This document shows, in pieces, positions 1-8,967 of a stretch of 64,000 bases of DNA. Within the stretch, counting starts at the first letter, position 1. Each line of letters starts with the position of its first letter. The stretch is from CAXXOK01 sp035353235 (lineage in GTDB: Bacteria > Bacillota > Clostridia > Christensenellales > Aristaeellaceae). The stretch covers positions 1 to 64,000 of the forward strand of contig DAOPZG010000001.1 of assembly GCA_035353235.1 (NCBI GenBank), given 5' to 3'. Position numbers and translations under genes: made by a program. Below the pieces are notes generated by a model, which saw nothing but the letters and a program-made list of their open reading frames with translations, searched no databases and was not told the origin of the DNA.

Positions 1-474
1 GCCATGCAGGGCAGCCGCCCGATCCTGTGCGATTTGCAGGCGTTGGCCGCGCACAGTTTCTACGCCATTCCCCGGCGCACGGTCGGCGGTGTGGATTCCA
101 GCCGCGTGGCGTTATTATTGGCGGTCATGGAAAAGCGCGCGGGGAAAAAGCTGTTTGATCAGGATGTGTACGTAAGCGTCGCGGGCGGACTGGAACTGGA
201 CGATCCCGCCGCCGACCTGGCGGTATGCCTGGCCGTTGCCTCCAGCCTGGAGAATTTCCAGCTTCCGCAGTCGTTATGCGTGATGGGTGAAATCGGCCTT
301 TGCGGCGAAGTGCGCCCCATCGCGCAGGCGGAACGCCGTGTGGCGGAATGCGTTCGCCTCGGCTTTGCGGATATTCTGTTGCCCAAACAAAACCTGAAGA
401 GCCTCACCCATATCGACGGCGCGCGGCTGACCGGCGTTGACACGCTGATGCAGGCGCTGGCCGTAGCGCATTAG
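1..474 (+). CDS. radA: DNA repair protein RadA/Sms, C-terminal part (5' end outside window)
   Basis: About 157 residues of the C-terminal Lon-protease-like domain of RadA are visible; the reading frame is open at the window edge, so the zinc finger and RecA-like ATPase core lie upstream. Recognisable RadA segments are the PRRTVGG-D-R stretch, AVMEKRAG followed by DVYVSVAGG, the DPAADLA segment and the GE-GLCGEVRP motif. RadA is a branch-migration helicase acting on recombination intermediates. The next gene starts 25 bp downstream and encodes a PIN-TRAM protein, the usual radA neighbour in Firmicutes, although disA, which often sits between them, is absent. Confidence 0.93.
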   Translation, partial: AMQGSRPILCDLQALAAHSFYAIPRRTVGGVDSSRVALLLAVMEKRAGKKLFDQDVYVSVAGGLELDDPAADLAVCLAVASSLENFQLPQSLCVMGEIGLCGEVRPIAQAERRVAECVRLGFADILLPKQNLKSLTHIDGARLTGVDTLMQALAVAH

Positions 475-499
475 TTCACAGTAAAGAAGGGATCCTCCG

Positions 500-1708
500 A
501 TGGCAAAAAATAAAACGATCGAGCGGGTGCTCCGGCTGCTGATTACACTGGTGGGCGTTGGCGTGGGCGCGTTGGTCGCCGCGCTTGTGCTGCCTGTGCT
601 GCGCCGCACCTACCCATCCTTTTTTCTGGAACCGTACGGCGTGGCAACGTTGTATCTTGTGTTATGTTTTCTGGGCGGGCTTTTATTATTTCTTCCTTCC
701 CGCCGTATTCAACAGCAGCTTTTGCAGTTAAGCGCAGCTGTGGAGCGGCGCTGGTCCAGCATGCCGACACAGCAGATTTTCCTGTCCGGTATCGGGTTGA
801 TCTCCGGGCTGATTATCGCCGCGCTGATTAATCAGCTATTGCTTTCCGCAGGCGCAAGCCTGTTGACCATCAGCCTGAGTGCCATCACCTATGTTCTGCT
901 GGGTACGCTGGGGCTGCAAATCGGCTTTCGGCGTTACCATGAGAGTAAAAGCGAACGCCGTCGTTTTCGCCTGCGCAGCCGCAAACACAGCGCGCTGGAC
1001 AGCGTTCTGGACGACGCGGGCATCCTGACGGACGACGAAGACGACGAGGAATCAGACGAGCCGGAAGCGGCCCAAGCCTTCGGGAAAGGGATTCCGCCCA
1101 AACTGCTGGACACCTCCGTAATTATTGATGGCCGTATTTTTGACATTGTAAAAACCGGTTTTCTGGAGGGGGATCTGGTCATCCCGCAGTTTGTGCTGGC
1201 GGAGCTTCGGCATATCGCGGACAGCGGTGACGGGCTGCGCCGCGCGCGCGGTCGCCGTGGGCTGGATGTGCTGGCCCGGCTGCAGACAGAATTGAAGAAC
1301 AGCGTGGTTGTCAGTGACGCCGATTATCCGGATGTGGCCGAGGTGGACGTCAAGTTGTTGCGCCTCTGCAAGGATTTGAACGGAGTTGTCGTCACCAATG
1401 ATTACAACCTGAACAAAGTGGCCGGCGTAAGCGGTATACGGGTGCTGAACATCAATGATCTCGCAAATGCCGTAAAACCCATGCTGACGGCTGGCGAAGA
1501 ACTGACTGTGCAGATTACCCGCGAAGGGAAGGAACCCGGTCAGGGCGTTGCCTATCTGGACGACGGTACCATGATCGTGGTGGATAACGGCCGCAAGCAT
1601 GTGGGCGAAAGTGTGACCGCCGTAGTAACGACCGTGCTTCAGACCAGCGCCGGTCGAATGATATTCACCAAGCTCAAAACAGACGACACCGCCCGTGACG
1701 AAAACTGA
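500..1708 (+). CDS. Membrane-anchored PIN-TRAM domain protein (YacL family)
   Basis: 402 residues. Four hydrophobic segments at about residues 11-34, 46-66, 92-115 and 120-143 anchor the protein. They are followed by a basic patch and an acidic linker (about 177-190). The PIN domain begins at about residue 202; acidic residues expected for the metal site are visible at D204 (LLDTSVIIDG), E235, D283 and D301 (TNDYN). A TRAM RNA-binding domain occupies about 335-395. PIN domains are typically Mg-dependent RNases, and the TRAM domain suggests an RNA substrate, but the target of YacL proteins is unknown. A purine-rich AGAAGGGAT lies upstream of the ATG. It is probably co-transcribed with radA. 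Confidence 0.9.
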   Translation: MAKNKTIERVLRLLITLVGVGVGALVAALVLPVLRRTYPSFFLEPYGVATLYLVLCFLGGLLLFLPSRRIQQQLLQLSAAVERRWSSMPTQQIFLSGIGLISGLIIAALINQLLLSAGASLLTISLSAITYVLLGTLGLQIGFRRYHESKSERRRFRLRSRKHSALDSVLDDAGILTDDEDDEESDEPEAAQAFGKGIPPKLLDTSVIIDGRIFDIVKTGFLEGDLVIPQFVLAELRHIADSGDGLRRARGRRGLDVLARLQTELKNSVVVSDADYPDVAEVDVKLLRLCKDLNGVVVTNDYNLNKVAGVSGIRVLNINDLANAVKPMLTAGEELTVQITREGKEPGQGVAYLDDGTMIVVDNGRKHVGESVTAVVTTVLQTSAGRMIFTKLKTDDTARDEN

Positions 1709-1776
1709 ACTTTCGTTGATCCCCGGGCAAGCGCTGAATCAATCCCTTGCCGGATGTAACGTTTATACACTCCCGG

Positions 1777-1806
1777 TTTACTTTTCGACAGATTCTGTTG
1801 TATAAT
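1777..1806 (+). promoter_or_regulatory. Sigma-A type promoter for the cytidylate-kinase-like gene
   Basis: A perfect -10 TATAAT (1801-1806) is preceded after 18 bp by TTTACT (1777-1782), a 4/6 match to TTGACA. It lies 52 bp upstream of the chosen ATG at 1858, which argues against the longer reading frame opening at 1747, because that start would be upstream of the transcript. Confidence 0.7.
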
Positions 1807-1857
1807 AAAGACAAGAAAAACGGAGCGGACAACGGAATAGATCGGGGGAGTGACTTT

Positions 1858-2469
1858 ATGGACGCAGAGAAGGCAATTATTACCATCGGTCGCGAGTACG
1901 GCAGTGGTGGTCGCGAGGTTGGCAAAATTCTGGCCCAAAAACTGAACGTGCCTTTCTACGACAAGGAACTCCTTACCCTCGCCGCAAAAAACAGCGGCAT
2001 CTGCAAAGAACTGTTTGAAAACAACGATGAAAAGGCCGTGCCCAGCTATCTGTTTTCTCTGTTTTCCGGTGTGAATGCGCTGGGCGGCGAAGCCGAACTG
2101 CCGCTGAACCATCGCATTTTTCTGGCACAGTTTGAGGCAATCGCCCGTGTAGCGCTGCAGGGGCCGTGCGTGCTGGTAGGCCGCTGCGCCAATTATGTGC
2201 TTCGTGCGCAGCCCAACCTGATCAGCGTTTTTCTGTACGGGGAAGTTACCGCACGGATTCAGCGTATTATGCAGGTGGAAAACCTGACGTTTGAGCAGGC
2301 GAAAGATCACGTCCGCAAGGTGGATAAACAACGCCAGAGCTACTATAATTTCTTCGCGGACGGCAACTGGGGCCACCGCAGCAACTACCATCTCATGCTC
2401 AATACCACGGGCGTGGCGCTGGATGCCGCCGCTGACAGCATCATCGCCTATATTCGGGGCCGGGAATAA
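1858..2469 (+). CDS. Cytidylate kinase-like family protein (Cytidylate_kin2 type)
   Basis: 203 residues. The N-terminus ITIGREYGSGG carries the glycine-rich nucleotide-binding loop typical of the cytidylate kinase-like family (Pfam Cytidylate_kin2), followed by a helix and a later basic segment with RIQRIM. The fold is that of a P-loop NMP kinase, but members of this family in Clostridia have no firmly assigned substrate, so CMP kinase activity should not be assumed. The start at 1858 is chosen because a GGGGGAG Shine-Dalgarno sits 7 bp upstream and the promoter at 1777-1806 excludes the earlier in-frame start. It converges with the acyltransferase gene; a small CGGGA/TCCCG stem lies at the junction. 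Confidence 0.82.
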   Translation: MDAEKAIITIGREYGSGGREVGKILAQKLNVPFYDKELLTLAAKNSGICKELFENNDEKAVPSYLFSLFSGVNALGGEAELPLNHRIFLAQFEAIARVALQGPCVLVGRCANYVLRAQPNLISVFLYGEVTARIQRIMQVENLTFEQAKDHVRKVDKQRQSYYNFFADGNWGHRSNYHLMLNTTGVALDAAADSIIAYIRGRE

Positions 2470-2504
2470 ATCCCGAAAGCGCACACTGCATACGCGGTAC
2501 GGGG

Positions 2505-3581
2505 TTATGCTTTTAACAGCCACCGTCGGAAAGGCTTGAACAGGAAAAGCAGTCCGCTTACCCCGTAACTGATGGCAAGGGTTGCCACCAGCAGGAGAGG
2601 GAGCGCCAGTTCGCGGCTCATACTGCTCCAATCGACCAGTGATAATAATTTGATCAGCACCGGATTGTGGATAAAGAACACCCCTAAACTGAGCCTTGAA
2701 AGCATTTCAAGGCTCTTTGCGCATTTTACCGACGGTTTAACAGTACTCCTGCGGAACAGTTCAAAAACAGCAATGGACAGCACAAGGATCAGCGGATGGG
2801 TGTATGTGATCCGGTAGGCCCAGGAACCAAAGGGGTAGGAAACAGCCTGTACCCCGTCGGCCAGCAGCAGGCAGCCCAGGGCTGTCAGCCACAGCGCCTG
2901 TTTGGATACCTTTCGTAGCGCTTCTTTACTGCCCAGGTAGTATCCCAATACCAGGTACAACCCATAGGTTCCCCCGTTCCAGTCTGTCACACCCTGGAAC
3001 GATACCGGAAAATCAATCCTGAAACATTGCAGCGTATCAGCCAGCGTCGGCACCAGAAAACCCGTGAACAACACAAAACACAGTACCGGCGCAACGTAAC
3101 GCGCCCGACAGCGCTGAAGCGCAATGGCGACGAGCGGCAATGACAGGTACAGGCTCAGGATGACCGGCATATACCACATATGGGAAAGGGGTACTTTTTC
3201 CAGAAACAGCAGATAGCGCAGGGAAGACTGCCACGAGAACTGTTGCCAGTCCAGAAAGAAATAACCGATGTATAAAACGGTCCAAATTTCTGTGATGATC
3301 AGCAGATGCAGAAAATTATGGCGGTAAAAACGGCTGATTGCGCCGGGTGTATCATAATGCCGGGGCAGGAGCAGGTATCCGGTCAACATCAGGAAAAGGG
3401 GCACACCCACTCGCCCGATTGTAAAGAGGGTTACTCGGTTTACCAGAGACACGGCGCTGAAAAAGTCTCCTGCCGACAGAATCAGGTTCGGGTTGTAAAC
3501 GCTCTCTACACAATGCACCAGCACAACCATTACGATGGCCGTTGCTCTGGCCGCATCGCACCAGACTATTCGCTTTTCCAT
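2505..3581 (-). CDS. Acyltransferase 3 family membrane protein (OafA/NodX-type)
   Basis: 358 residues with about ten hydrophobic segments. The N-terminus WCDAARATAIVMVVLVH is the signature of acyltransferase family 3, with the arginine and the catalytic-type histidine in the first membrane helix. An FFIHNP segment near the end is also typical. Members O-acetylate or O-acylate cell-surface sugars and other envelope molecules; the substrate cannot be read here. The ATG at 3581 is preceded by GGGAG; an upstream in-frame opening to 3737 has no ribosome site and would overlap the promoter. It is a single-gene unit with its own promoter. Confidence 0.85.
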   Translation of the reverse strand: MEKRIVWCDAARATAIVMVVLVHCVESVYNPNLILSAGDFFSAVSLVNRVTLFTIGRVGVPLFLMLTGYLLLPRHYDTPGAISRFYRHNFLHLLIITEIWTVLYIGYFFLDWQQFSWQSSLRYLLFLEKVPLSHMWYMPVILSLYLSLPLVAIALQRCRARYVAPVLCFVLFTGFLVPTLADTLQCFRIDFPVSFQGVTDWNGGTYGLYLVLGYYLGSKEALRKVSKQALWLTALGCLLLADGVQAVSYPFGSWAYRITYTHPLILVLSIAVFELFRRSTVKPSVKCAKSLEMLSRLSLGVFFIHNPVLIKLLSLVDWSSMSRELALPLLLVATLAISYGVSGLLFLFKPFRRWLLKA

Positions 3582-3742
3582 GACAAACACTCCCGCAGAC
3601 GGATCGAACGATGTCCCATCCATTTTCTCACATGGTAAAAGCCCCATCCATAACACGCAAGCATTCCCGTTCAAACGGTGGCGGGGGTTTTTTTCATGTG
3701 GAACGGCCGGTATGGTATCCCGGCGCAGTAATAACAAATATT

Positions 3743-3771
3743 ATTGTAACACATCTTAATATTTCTGTCCA
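3743..3771 (-). promoter_or_regulatory. Promoter of the acyltransferase 3 gene
   Basis: On the minus strand TGGACA (3771-3766) is followed after 17 bp by TACAAT (3748-3743), a near-consensus sigma-A promoter. It predicts a 5' leader of about 155 nt. The palindrome TGATATATCA (3797-3806) lies 25 bp upstream of the -35 box and could be a regulator site; that part is inference. Confidence 0.72.
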
Positions 3772-3840
3772 ATATAAGAGCCAAATATTCATTATTTGAT
3801 ATATCAACTCTGCCAATACCGTCCGCAAAACCGTCATATC

Positions 3841-3890
3841 GCAGAAAAACAGCCTGCCGGCTCGCATACGCGTTATCCGGCAGGCTGTTT
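3841..3890 (-). terminator. Rho-independent terminator of the ABC/DUF4340 operon
   Basis: A perfect 14-bp inverted repeat (3847-3860 with 3877-3890; core CAGCCTGCCGG) with a 16-nt loop. Read on the minus strand, the stem is followed by TTTTTC. It lies about 45 bp beyond the stop of the DUF4340 gene. Confidence 0.88.
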
Positions 3891-3933
3891 GGATTACAGA
3901 TGGGATGAACCTCTGAAAGGGGAAACGCACCGT

Positions 3934-5460
3934 CTAGTTCGGGTAAAGTTCCCCCAGCGCGATCTGGATCGCTTCAGCGTTGAGATATTGAAGCGCTACT
4001 CCGTCCACAGCCAGAATATCGTTGAACGTATCCATCGGATACGCCGCCAGCGTCCGGCTCTGGCCGCCGGTGGTCGTCAGGGTCATCTGCCAGCGGGGCG
4101 TACCGGCAGGCACCTGCGACTCTCCAAGGCTGCCGGAAACGGTCATTTCCTTTAAACGTTCCACAAGGGAGGTAAACGCATCGGCGGTAATGGTCTGGCC
4201 ATTGCAGGTCGCCGCAATGTCGTAAACAACGTTTCCTTTGTCGTCCTTTTCTACCTCGTTATTCTCCGTTACCTTCTGAGTGTAAACCGCCTTTATATCC
4301 AATGTGCCTGCGCCCAGCTGCACCGCGACCGACGAAAGGCTGTCGGTTCCCATATCCGCAGGGGCGTGGGAAAGCATGTCGTTCGCTTTGGCTTTCAGCA
4401 AGGCAGTCATCAGAAAACTGCTGACGCGGTAGCATTTCCCCGCATATTCGCAAAAATAGAAATAATCGCCGTCCGCCGCCCCGAAGGTGAGGTGGATGCT
4501 CTGCTCCTCGCTCTGCACGGACTGTACTACACCGTCCGCGTCGGTCCGGGTGGTCATTCCCTGCTGCTGATGCACCTCCACCACCGCAGTGGGATCGTCA
4601 AAACCATAGTCCGCCCGGTTGGTGGGGGTGACCGTATCCATCAGCGTTCCCAGCCGGAAATTTTTCAGCGCGTTCATCAGGCTGGTCACCGCTTCACTGT
4701 CCATCGGGTAAGTATAAGGCTGCTTCAGCGTTCCCAGATACGTTCCCGTCCCGTCGGATACGAACGCACACTCCATCAGCCCCGCGGCCCTTGTATCGAT
4801 GGATAACCGATCAATCAGCGCCGGCACCAGCGCTGGCTGCTCCACAGGTAAAAGGTTTTGCGCTGTGTATGCGAAAGCATCATGGATGCCCGCGTCACAC
4901 ATATACACCCCATTGCTGCCGGACCAGCGGTAGTAATAATACCCTGTTTCCGGTACCTTGCCGCCGATTTGCAGCTCAACCTCCCGGCCCGTGGTATAGG
5001 CGACCTTTACCGTGATCTCCGGAGGCTTTAACCCCATATCTGCCAGGTTCGCATCCACCTGGCTTTCATCGTCGGTTACGGTATCCTCAATGGAAATTTC
5101 CGTTGCGGAAGAAACAATGTCGTCGGTATAGCTTTCGTTCACCAGATCGCTCGCCCCATCCGCCTGCTGCAGATACAGTTTCTCGTTCCGGTACTGAAGC
5201 GTGTAGATTTCGCCGTCGCTGTGGCTTACGGTGATCGTATCCAGCACATTCTTATCCCCGGTATCCAGCATTTGATAGCTCAGGTTCGCTTTCAGGTCGG
5301 CGGATACCGGGATGGGAAAGCGCGACCGAATCGTCGGCAGCAGAAGCACCAGCGCGGTCGCGACTGCCACAGCCACCCCGAGAAAGATCATACTGCGTGT
5401 ACGCCGTGTCAATCGGTGTCGCGATTCCTTTTTTTCAACTTTTTTCTGGGGATGCTCCAA
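3934..5460 (-). CDS. DUF4340 domain-containing protein, partner of an ABC transporter
   Basis: 508 residues. A basic N-terminus, rich in K and R, precedes one membrane segment at about residues 24-44; the rest is predicted extracellular. It shows the repeated beta-rich arrangement of DUF4340 proteins (ITVSHSDGEIYTLQ near residue 77, PYTYPMDSEAV near 245, and the later pattern DYGFDDP). DUF4340 proteins regularly accompany GldF/GldG-type ABC systems; their biochemical role is unknown. The start is a TTG at 5460 with GAGGAG 6 nt upstream; no ATG fits. It is the last gene of a four-gene operon and is followed by a strong terminator. Confidence 0.83.
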   Translation of the reverse strand: MEHPQKKVEKKESRHRLTRRTRSMIFLGVAVAVATALVLLLPTIRSRFPIPVSADLKANLSYQMLDTGDKNVLDTITVSHSDGEIYTLQYRNEKLYLQQADGASDLVNESYTDDIVSSATEISIEDTVTDDESQVDANLADMGLKPPEITVKVAYTTGREVELQIGGKVPETGYYYYRWSGSNGVYMCDAGIHDAFAYTAQNLLPVEQPALVPALIDRLSIDTRAAGLMECAFVSDGTGTYLGTLKQPYTYPMDSEAVTSLMNALKNFRLGTLMDTVTPTNRADYGFDDPTAVVEVHQQQGMTTRTDADGVVQSVQSEEQSIHLTFGAADGDYFYFCEYAGKCYRVSSFLMTALLKAKANDMLSHAPADMGTDSLSSVAVQLGAGTLDIKAVYTQKVTENNEVEKDDKGNVVYDIAATCNGQTITADAFTSLVERLKEMTVSGSLGESQVPAGTPRWQMTLTTTGGQSRTLAAYPMDTFNDILAVDGVALQYLNAEAIQIALGELYPN

Positions 5461-5497
5461 AGATTGCTCCTCTCTTCGCGGCCAGCCGCGGTGAAAA

Positions 5498-7021
5498 TCA
5501 GCGGTTGCGGCGCGGCAGCAGCACCAGGACCGACGCCAGCAGCAGCAGCAGCGGCAGCGATACCAGTAGCGCTATACCCGCTGTCTGGCTGCCCGTTTTC
5601 AGCCCCGGGTGGAAAGCCGATTTCGCCATGATATCCAGCGAAACGGTCTTCTGCGGCAGCAGCTGGCCCATCAGCTGCACGATAAACTCTTCGTTGAAGG
5701 TGCGCTGGTACATATATTCGTCGGTAAACACGGAGCTGTTGCCGATGGCGAACATCCGGCTTACATTACCGTTGGCGTGCATCCGACCGGACAGGATCGC
5801 CAGTGTCATCTCCCCTTTTCGATCCCCTTCCTGGTAATCGATGGAGGTATCGTCGCTGGACGATGGGTTACGGATGTACGCATGCGCCCCGGACTTCAGC
5901 ACCGTAGCCGCGGACAGGGCGCTGTCCGTCTGCGACGGCGTTTCAAATGCGCAGGCGCCCGCCAGCAGCAGTACGTCCATACTGCCGCTGATCAGCGGCT
6001 GGGTCAGTTCCATCTGGTTGAAATACGGCAACAGGTAAATCCGCTCGCCATAATAACTGCCGGTATCTTCCGTGCCTGCCACCACCACGCCCGGAATGGG
6101 CACAACCCCGTAATAAGCAAGAAGGCTGAAATAGTTGGGCAGATTCGCAGGGTCCGTATAATCCCGCATCACAAACAGGCTGCCGCCACTCTCCGCAAAC
6201 GCCTTAATCGCAGTCAGTTCATCGGTGGTAAAATCCTTCTGCGGATCAGCGATCAGTAAAAGGTCAATGCCGGTGAGCTGATCCCCTGCCAGCAGGTCCA
6301 CGGTCCGGTGATCGTAGTTATTGCTGGTTAAGAAGTCTGTCAGGTTTGTCAGTGTATCCGGCGTAAGCTCCCCATGTCCCTGCAGAATGCCCACCACCGG
6401 CACGTCCGTCTGGGTTACATACACCAGCGCCTCCGTCAGCTTCTTTTCATATGCCAGCCCGGCAATTTCAAAAGTGCCCTTTTCCACATTGTATCCCTGG
6501 GTAACAAAATCGTCGTAGGTCAGCACTTTATAACGGTCGGTGGCTTCGCAGCTGACTACCACAGAGTTGGACTGGGATGACTGCGTGATCCCTTTCTCAA
6601 ACCGGGTCAGAATGCCCGGGTTTTGGGCAATATCGGTGGGGAGCACCGTGATCAGATCAGTCAGGCGATGGTAGCGTTCCAGCACCTCGTTCAGCTGGCT
6701 GTCCATATCGCCGCTGCTGTAGAGCAGATACAGTTTGATGGGGTCCTTTAAAGTGTTGATCACCTTTTGGGTCTCCGCACCGGTAGAGGTATAGCCGTTA
6801 AAGCTGAAATCGAGTTTCCAGCCATAGGAATCCTCCAGGCTTTTCACCGCGACGTTCAAAAGCACGCATACCGCGATAAAACCGCATACAAGCGCCGTTC
6901 CGAAACCGCCGTGCCGCCATTTGGGCTTGCGCAGGGTTTGTACAAGCGTCCTGCCTCGGTTCCGGAAAAAAAGTCCGATCCCCGCGAAAAAACGTCCGAT
7001 CTTCCTCATCAGCTTCTTCAT
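5498..7021 (-). CDS. GldG-type ABC transporter auxiliary protein
   Basis: 507 residues. A basic N-terminus is followed by a membrane segment (about 38-60), a large extracytoplasmic region and a C-terminal membrane helix (about 483-503) ending in RRNR. The middle part matches the GldG/IFT52-like fold seen in ABC-type 'gliding motility' auxiliary proteins: YLLYSSGD, VVGILQGHGE, and DLLLIADPQKD followed by GGSLFVM. In non-gliding Clostridia the family is common and its substrate unknown. The ATG at 7021 overlaps the stop of the permease gene by 4 nt (ATGA), indicating translational coupling. An earlier in-frame start at 7081 lies inside the permease gene and lacks support. Confidence 0.85.
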   Translation of the reverse strand: MKKLMRKIGRFFAGIGLFFRNRGRTLVQTLRKPKWRHGGFGTALVCGFIAVCVLLNVAVKSLEDSYGWKLDFSFNGYTSTGAETQKVINTLKDPIKLYLLYSSGDMDSQLNEVLERYHRLTDLITVLPTDIAQNPGILTRFEKGITQSSQSNSVVVSCEATDRYKVLTYDDFVTQGYNVEKGTFEIAGLAYEKKLTEALVYVTQTDVPVVGILQGHGELTPDTLTNLTDFLTSNNYDHRTVDLLAGDQLTGIDLLLIADPQKDFTTDELTAIKAFAESGGSLFVMRDYTDPANLPNYFSLLAYYGVVPIPGVVVAGTEDTGSYYGERIYLLPYFNQMELTQPLISGSMDVLLLAGACAFETPSQTDSALSAATVLKSGAHAYIRNPSSSDDTSIDYQEGDRKGEMTLAILSGRMHANGNVSRMFAIGNSSVFTDEYMYQRTFNEEFIVQLMGQLLPQKTVSLDIMAKSAFHPGLKTGSQTAGIALLVSLPLLLLLASVLVLLPRRNR

Positions 7022-7737
7022 GCTTCGCCTCCCTGCGAAAAACGCCTCGCATCCATCACCCGTATGGTCGCCACAAGGCATACGGCCGTGAAGGAGATAA
7101 AGTACAGAAGGCTGGCAAAACTCAGCTGGCCAATCGCAAACGGTTCATATCGACTGTACAGGCTTAAAAAGTTCAAGGTGTCCGCCATCCAGCCGGAAGG
7201 TACCTTATCGGCAAGCAGGTCGATCATCCATAGCAGAAAATTCGCCGCAAACGCAACCACCGCGGCGGAAACCTGGTTTTTCGTAAATCCGGTCACAAAA
7301 AGATCCAGCGCCAGAAAACTGAGACTTTGCAGCACAAACCCCAGGTAGCCCACAAACCATTCGCCGGGGTAGACCGTACCGTAAATCCCGATCACCAGCG
7401 TGCACACGTTGGTAAGCGCTATGCTGATCCCCATCACCGCCGCTGCCGCCAGAAACTTGCCCATCACGATCCGCCCTACGGAAAGCGGGCTGGTCATAAG
7501 CAGCTGGTCGGTGCGGCGCTGGCGATCCTCACACAGCAGGCGCATGGTAAGCACCGGGGTCAGAAGCATCGTAAGCAGCGTCAATTGCGACAGAAAGGGC
7601 AACAGTTCCCCCGTCAGCGTCGAAAGATTGTTCAGGTAAAAAATCACGCCGGTCAGCGCTGTAAACACGCCGATGAACACATAGCCGATCGGCGTACGGA
7701 AATAGGCCAGAAACTCACGTTTAAAAACCGTAAGCAA
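7018..7737 (-). CDS. ABC-2 type (GldF-like) membrane permease
   Basis: 239 residues with six hydrophobic segments, the usual ABC-2 permease size. The N-terminus FKREFLAYFRTPIGYVF and the segment LLCEDRQRRTDQLLMTSPLS are characteristic of the permeases that partner GldA-like ATPases. It would form the membrane channel for the ATPase encoded upstream. The start is TTG at 7737, with AGGAGG 7 nt upstream. The gap of about 70 bp to the ATPase gene and the 4-nt overlap with the GldG-like gene support one operon. Confidence 0.88.
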   Translation of the reverse strand: MLTVFKREFLAYFRTPIGYVFIGVFTALTGVIFYLNNLSTLTGELLPFLSQLTLLTMLLTPVLTMRLLCEDRQRRTDQLLMTSPLSVGRIVMGKFLAAAAVMGISIALTNVCTLVIGIYGTVYPGEWFVGYLGFVLQSLSFLALDLFVTGFTKNQVSAAVVAFAANFLLWMIDLLADKVPSGWMADTLNFLSLYSRYEPFAIGQLSFASLLYFISFTAVCLVATIRVMDARRFSQGGEA

Positions 7738-7808
7738 GCAGTTTCCTCCTTTGCGCTTCGTCGGTCGGGTTCATCGCGTCGGCATACCGATCAGTCCCCT
7801 TTAAAGGG

Positions 7809-8735
7809 TCAGTCGGAAATCGCTTTTAAAAAGACCTGTTCCAGGTCGTCCTCGCAGCGGGCCAGGCGCAGGATAGGCGCGCTCATGGCGCTGCACAGGG
7901 TAAACACCTGCTTTTCCGGCATGGCGGATTTATCAAACAGCAGGGACAGGGAAACCTCATCCTCGCCGGAACCGGGCTGCACGTTTACGGCGCGCACCCC
8001 GTCCAGATGGCTCATACTTGCCACCAGCCGCTTCTCGCTGCCCTGCACGGTGCAAAGCAGCGTAACCGTATCGTTCTCGCCCACATCGCCAATCGCCGCG
8101 TCCAGCTTCACCTCGCCGTGATGCAGGATCACCACCCGGTCGCACAGTTGCCGGACCTCCGCCAGATTATGCGAAGAAAACACAATTGTCCGACCCGCGC
8201 TCAACCGCCGGATCAGCGCGCGGATCTCGGTAATTTGCTTGGGGTCCAACCCCACGGTCGGCTCATCCAATACCAGCACGTCCGGGTCGCCGCACAGCGC
8301 CTGTGCCAGCCCCACGCGCTGACGGTACCCTTTGCTCAGGTGTCCCAGCAATCGTTCCCGCATTTCCATCAGACCGGTTTTCTGCATGATCTCACGAACG
8401 TGCGCAGGTATCCCCCGGCCTTTCACCTGCTTCAGCGCCGCGACGAACCCAAGATATTCCTCTACCGTCATCTCGTCGTACAGCGGAGGATGCTCCGGCA
8501 GATAGCCCAAATCCCGCTTCGCCTTTTCCGGTTCCAGCAACGGATCATTTCCGTCAATCAGAGCCCGGCCGGAGGTGGGTGCCAGATAACCGGTGATAAT
8601 ATTCAAAAGCGTCGTCTTACCCGCGCCATTTTGCCCCAGTAACCCCAGCACCCCGTTTTGAGGAGCCTTCAGGGTAACGTTGCGCAGCGCTTCCACGCTT
8701 CCGTACCGTTTGCTTACGTTTTGAACTTCGATCAA
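7809..8735 (-). CDS. ABC transporter ATP-binding protein (GldA-like)
   Basis: 308 residues. Walker A GQNGAGKT is at 34-41, signature LSKGY at 133-137, Walker B VLVLDE at 153-158 and the H-loop histidine near 189. A C-terminal regulatory extension of about 90 residues is usual for drug/lipid-type ABC-2 ATPases. I place the start at TTG 8735: AAAGGGGG lies 7 nt upstream and the protein then opens IEVQNVSKRYG as in homologues. The in-frame ATG at 8768 overlaps the -10 box and so cannot be in the message. First gene of the four-gene ABC operon. Confidence 0.92.
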   Translation of the reverse strand: MIEVQNVSKRYGSVEALRNVTLKAPQNGVLGLLGQNGAGKTTLLNIITGYLAPTSGRALIDGNDPLLEPEKAKRDLGYLPEHPPLYDEMTVEEYLGFVAALKQVKGRGIPAHVREIMQKTGLMEMRERLLGHLSKGYRQRVGLAQALCGDPDVLVLDEPTVGLDPKQITEIRALIRRLSAGRTIVFSSHNLAEVRQLCDRVVILHHGEVKLDAAIGDVGENDTVTLLCTVQGSEKRLVASMSHLDGVRAVNVQPGSGEDEVSLSLLFDKSAMPEKQVFTLCSAMSAPILRLARCEDDLEQVFLKAISD

Positions 8736-8766
8736 GCGCAAGCCCCCTTTCTCGTTTCCGCTCCCC

Positions 8767-8775
8767 ATTATAACA
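8767..8775 (-). promoter_or_regulatory. Extended -10 promoter of the ABC operon
   Basis: On the minus strand TGTTATAAT (8775-8767) is an extended -10 element with a perfect TATAAT. No convincing -35 box is visible at 16-18 bp, which is acceptable for extended -10 promoters. The predicted start of transcription near 8760 leaves a leader of about 25 nt before the TTG start codon. Confidence 0.65.
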
Positions 8776-8967
8776 AAGCATGGGCCGACAGGTTGTAAAT
8801 GTTTTGTGAACAAGCGCTCGAAGCCTTGAAACACAAGGTTTTTGACGTATTCGGATCCAGATGCGGGCGGTTTTTATCGAAATTTCCGTTTAACCCCTGC
8901 CTGTTTCGGACACCTTACTATCAGGAGGGAAAATCCCCCCAACGAGTGATTCAAAGGAGAGGTTCCT

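Larger units (their letters stand above)
3582..3933. other. Intergenic region, AT-rich, with promoter and terminator
   Basis: No gene is supported here. From high to low coordinate it holds the terminator of the ABC operon (3841-3890), a perfect 10-bp palindrome TGATATATCA (3797-3806), an AT-rich stretch with AAATATT/AATATTT arms, the acyltransferase promoter, and a leader of about 155 nt ending in GGGAG before the ATG at 3581. Confidence 0.6.

Noticed and set aside
8824..8843. CCTTG/CAAGG hairpin with T tract upstream of ohr
   Set aside because: A 5-bp stem with no upstream plus-strand gene to terminate; considered chance.
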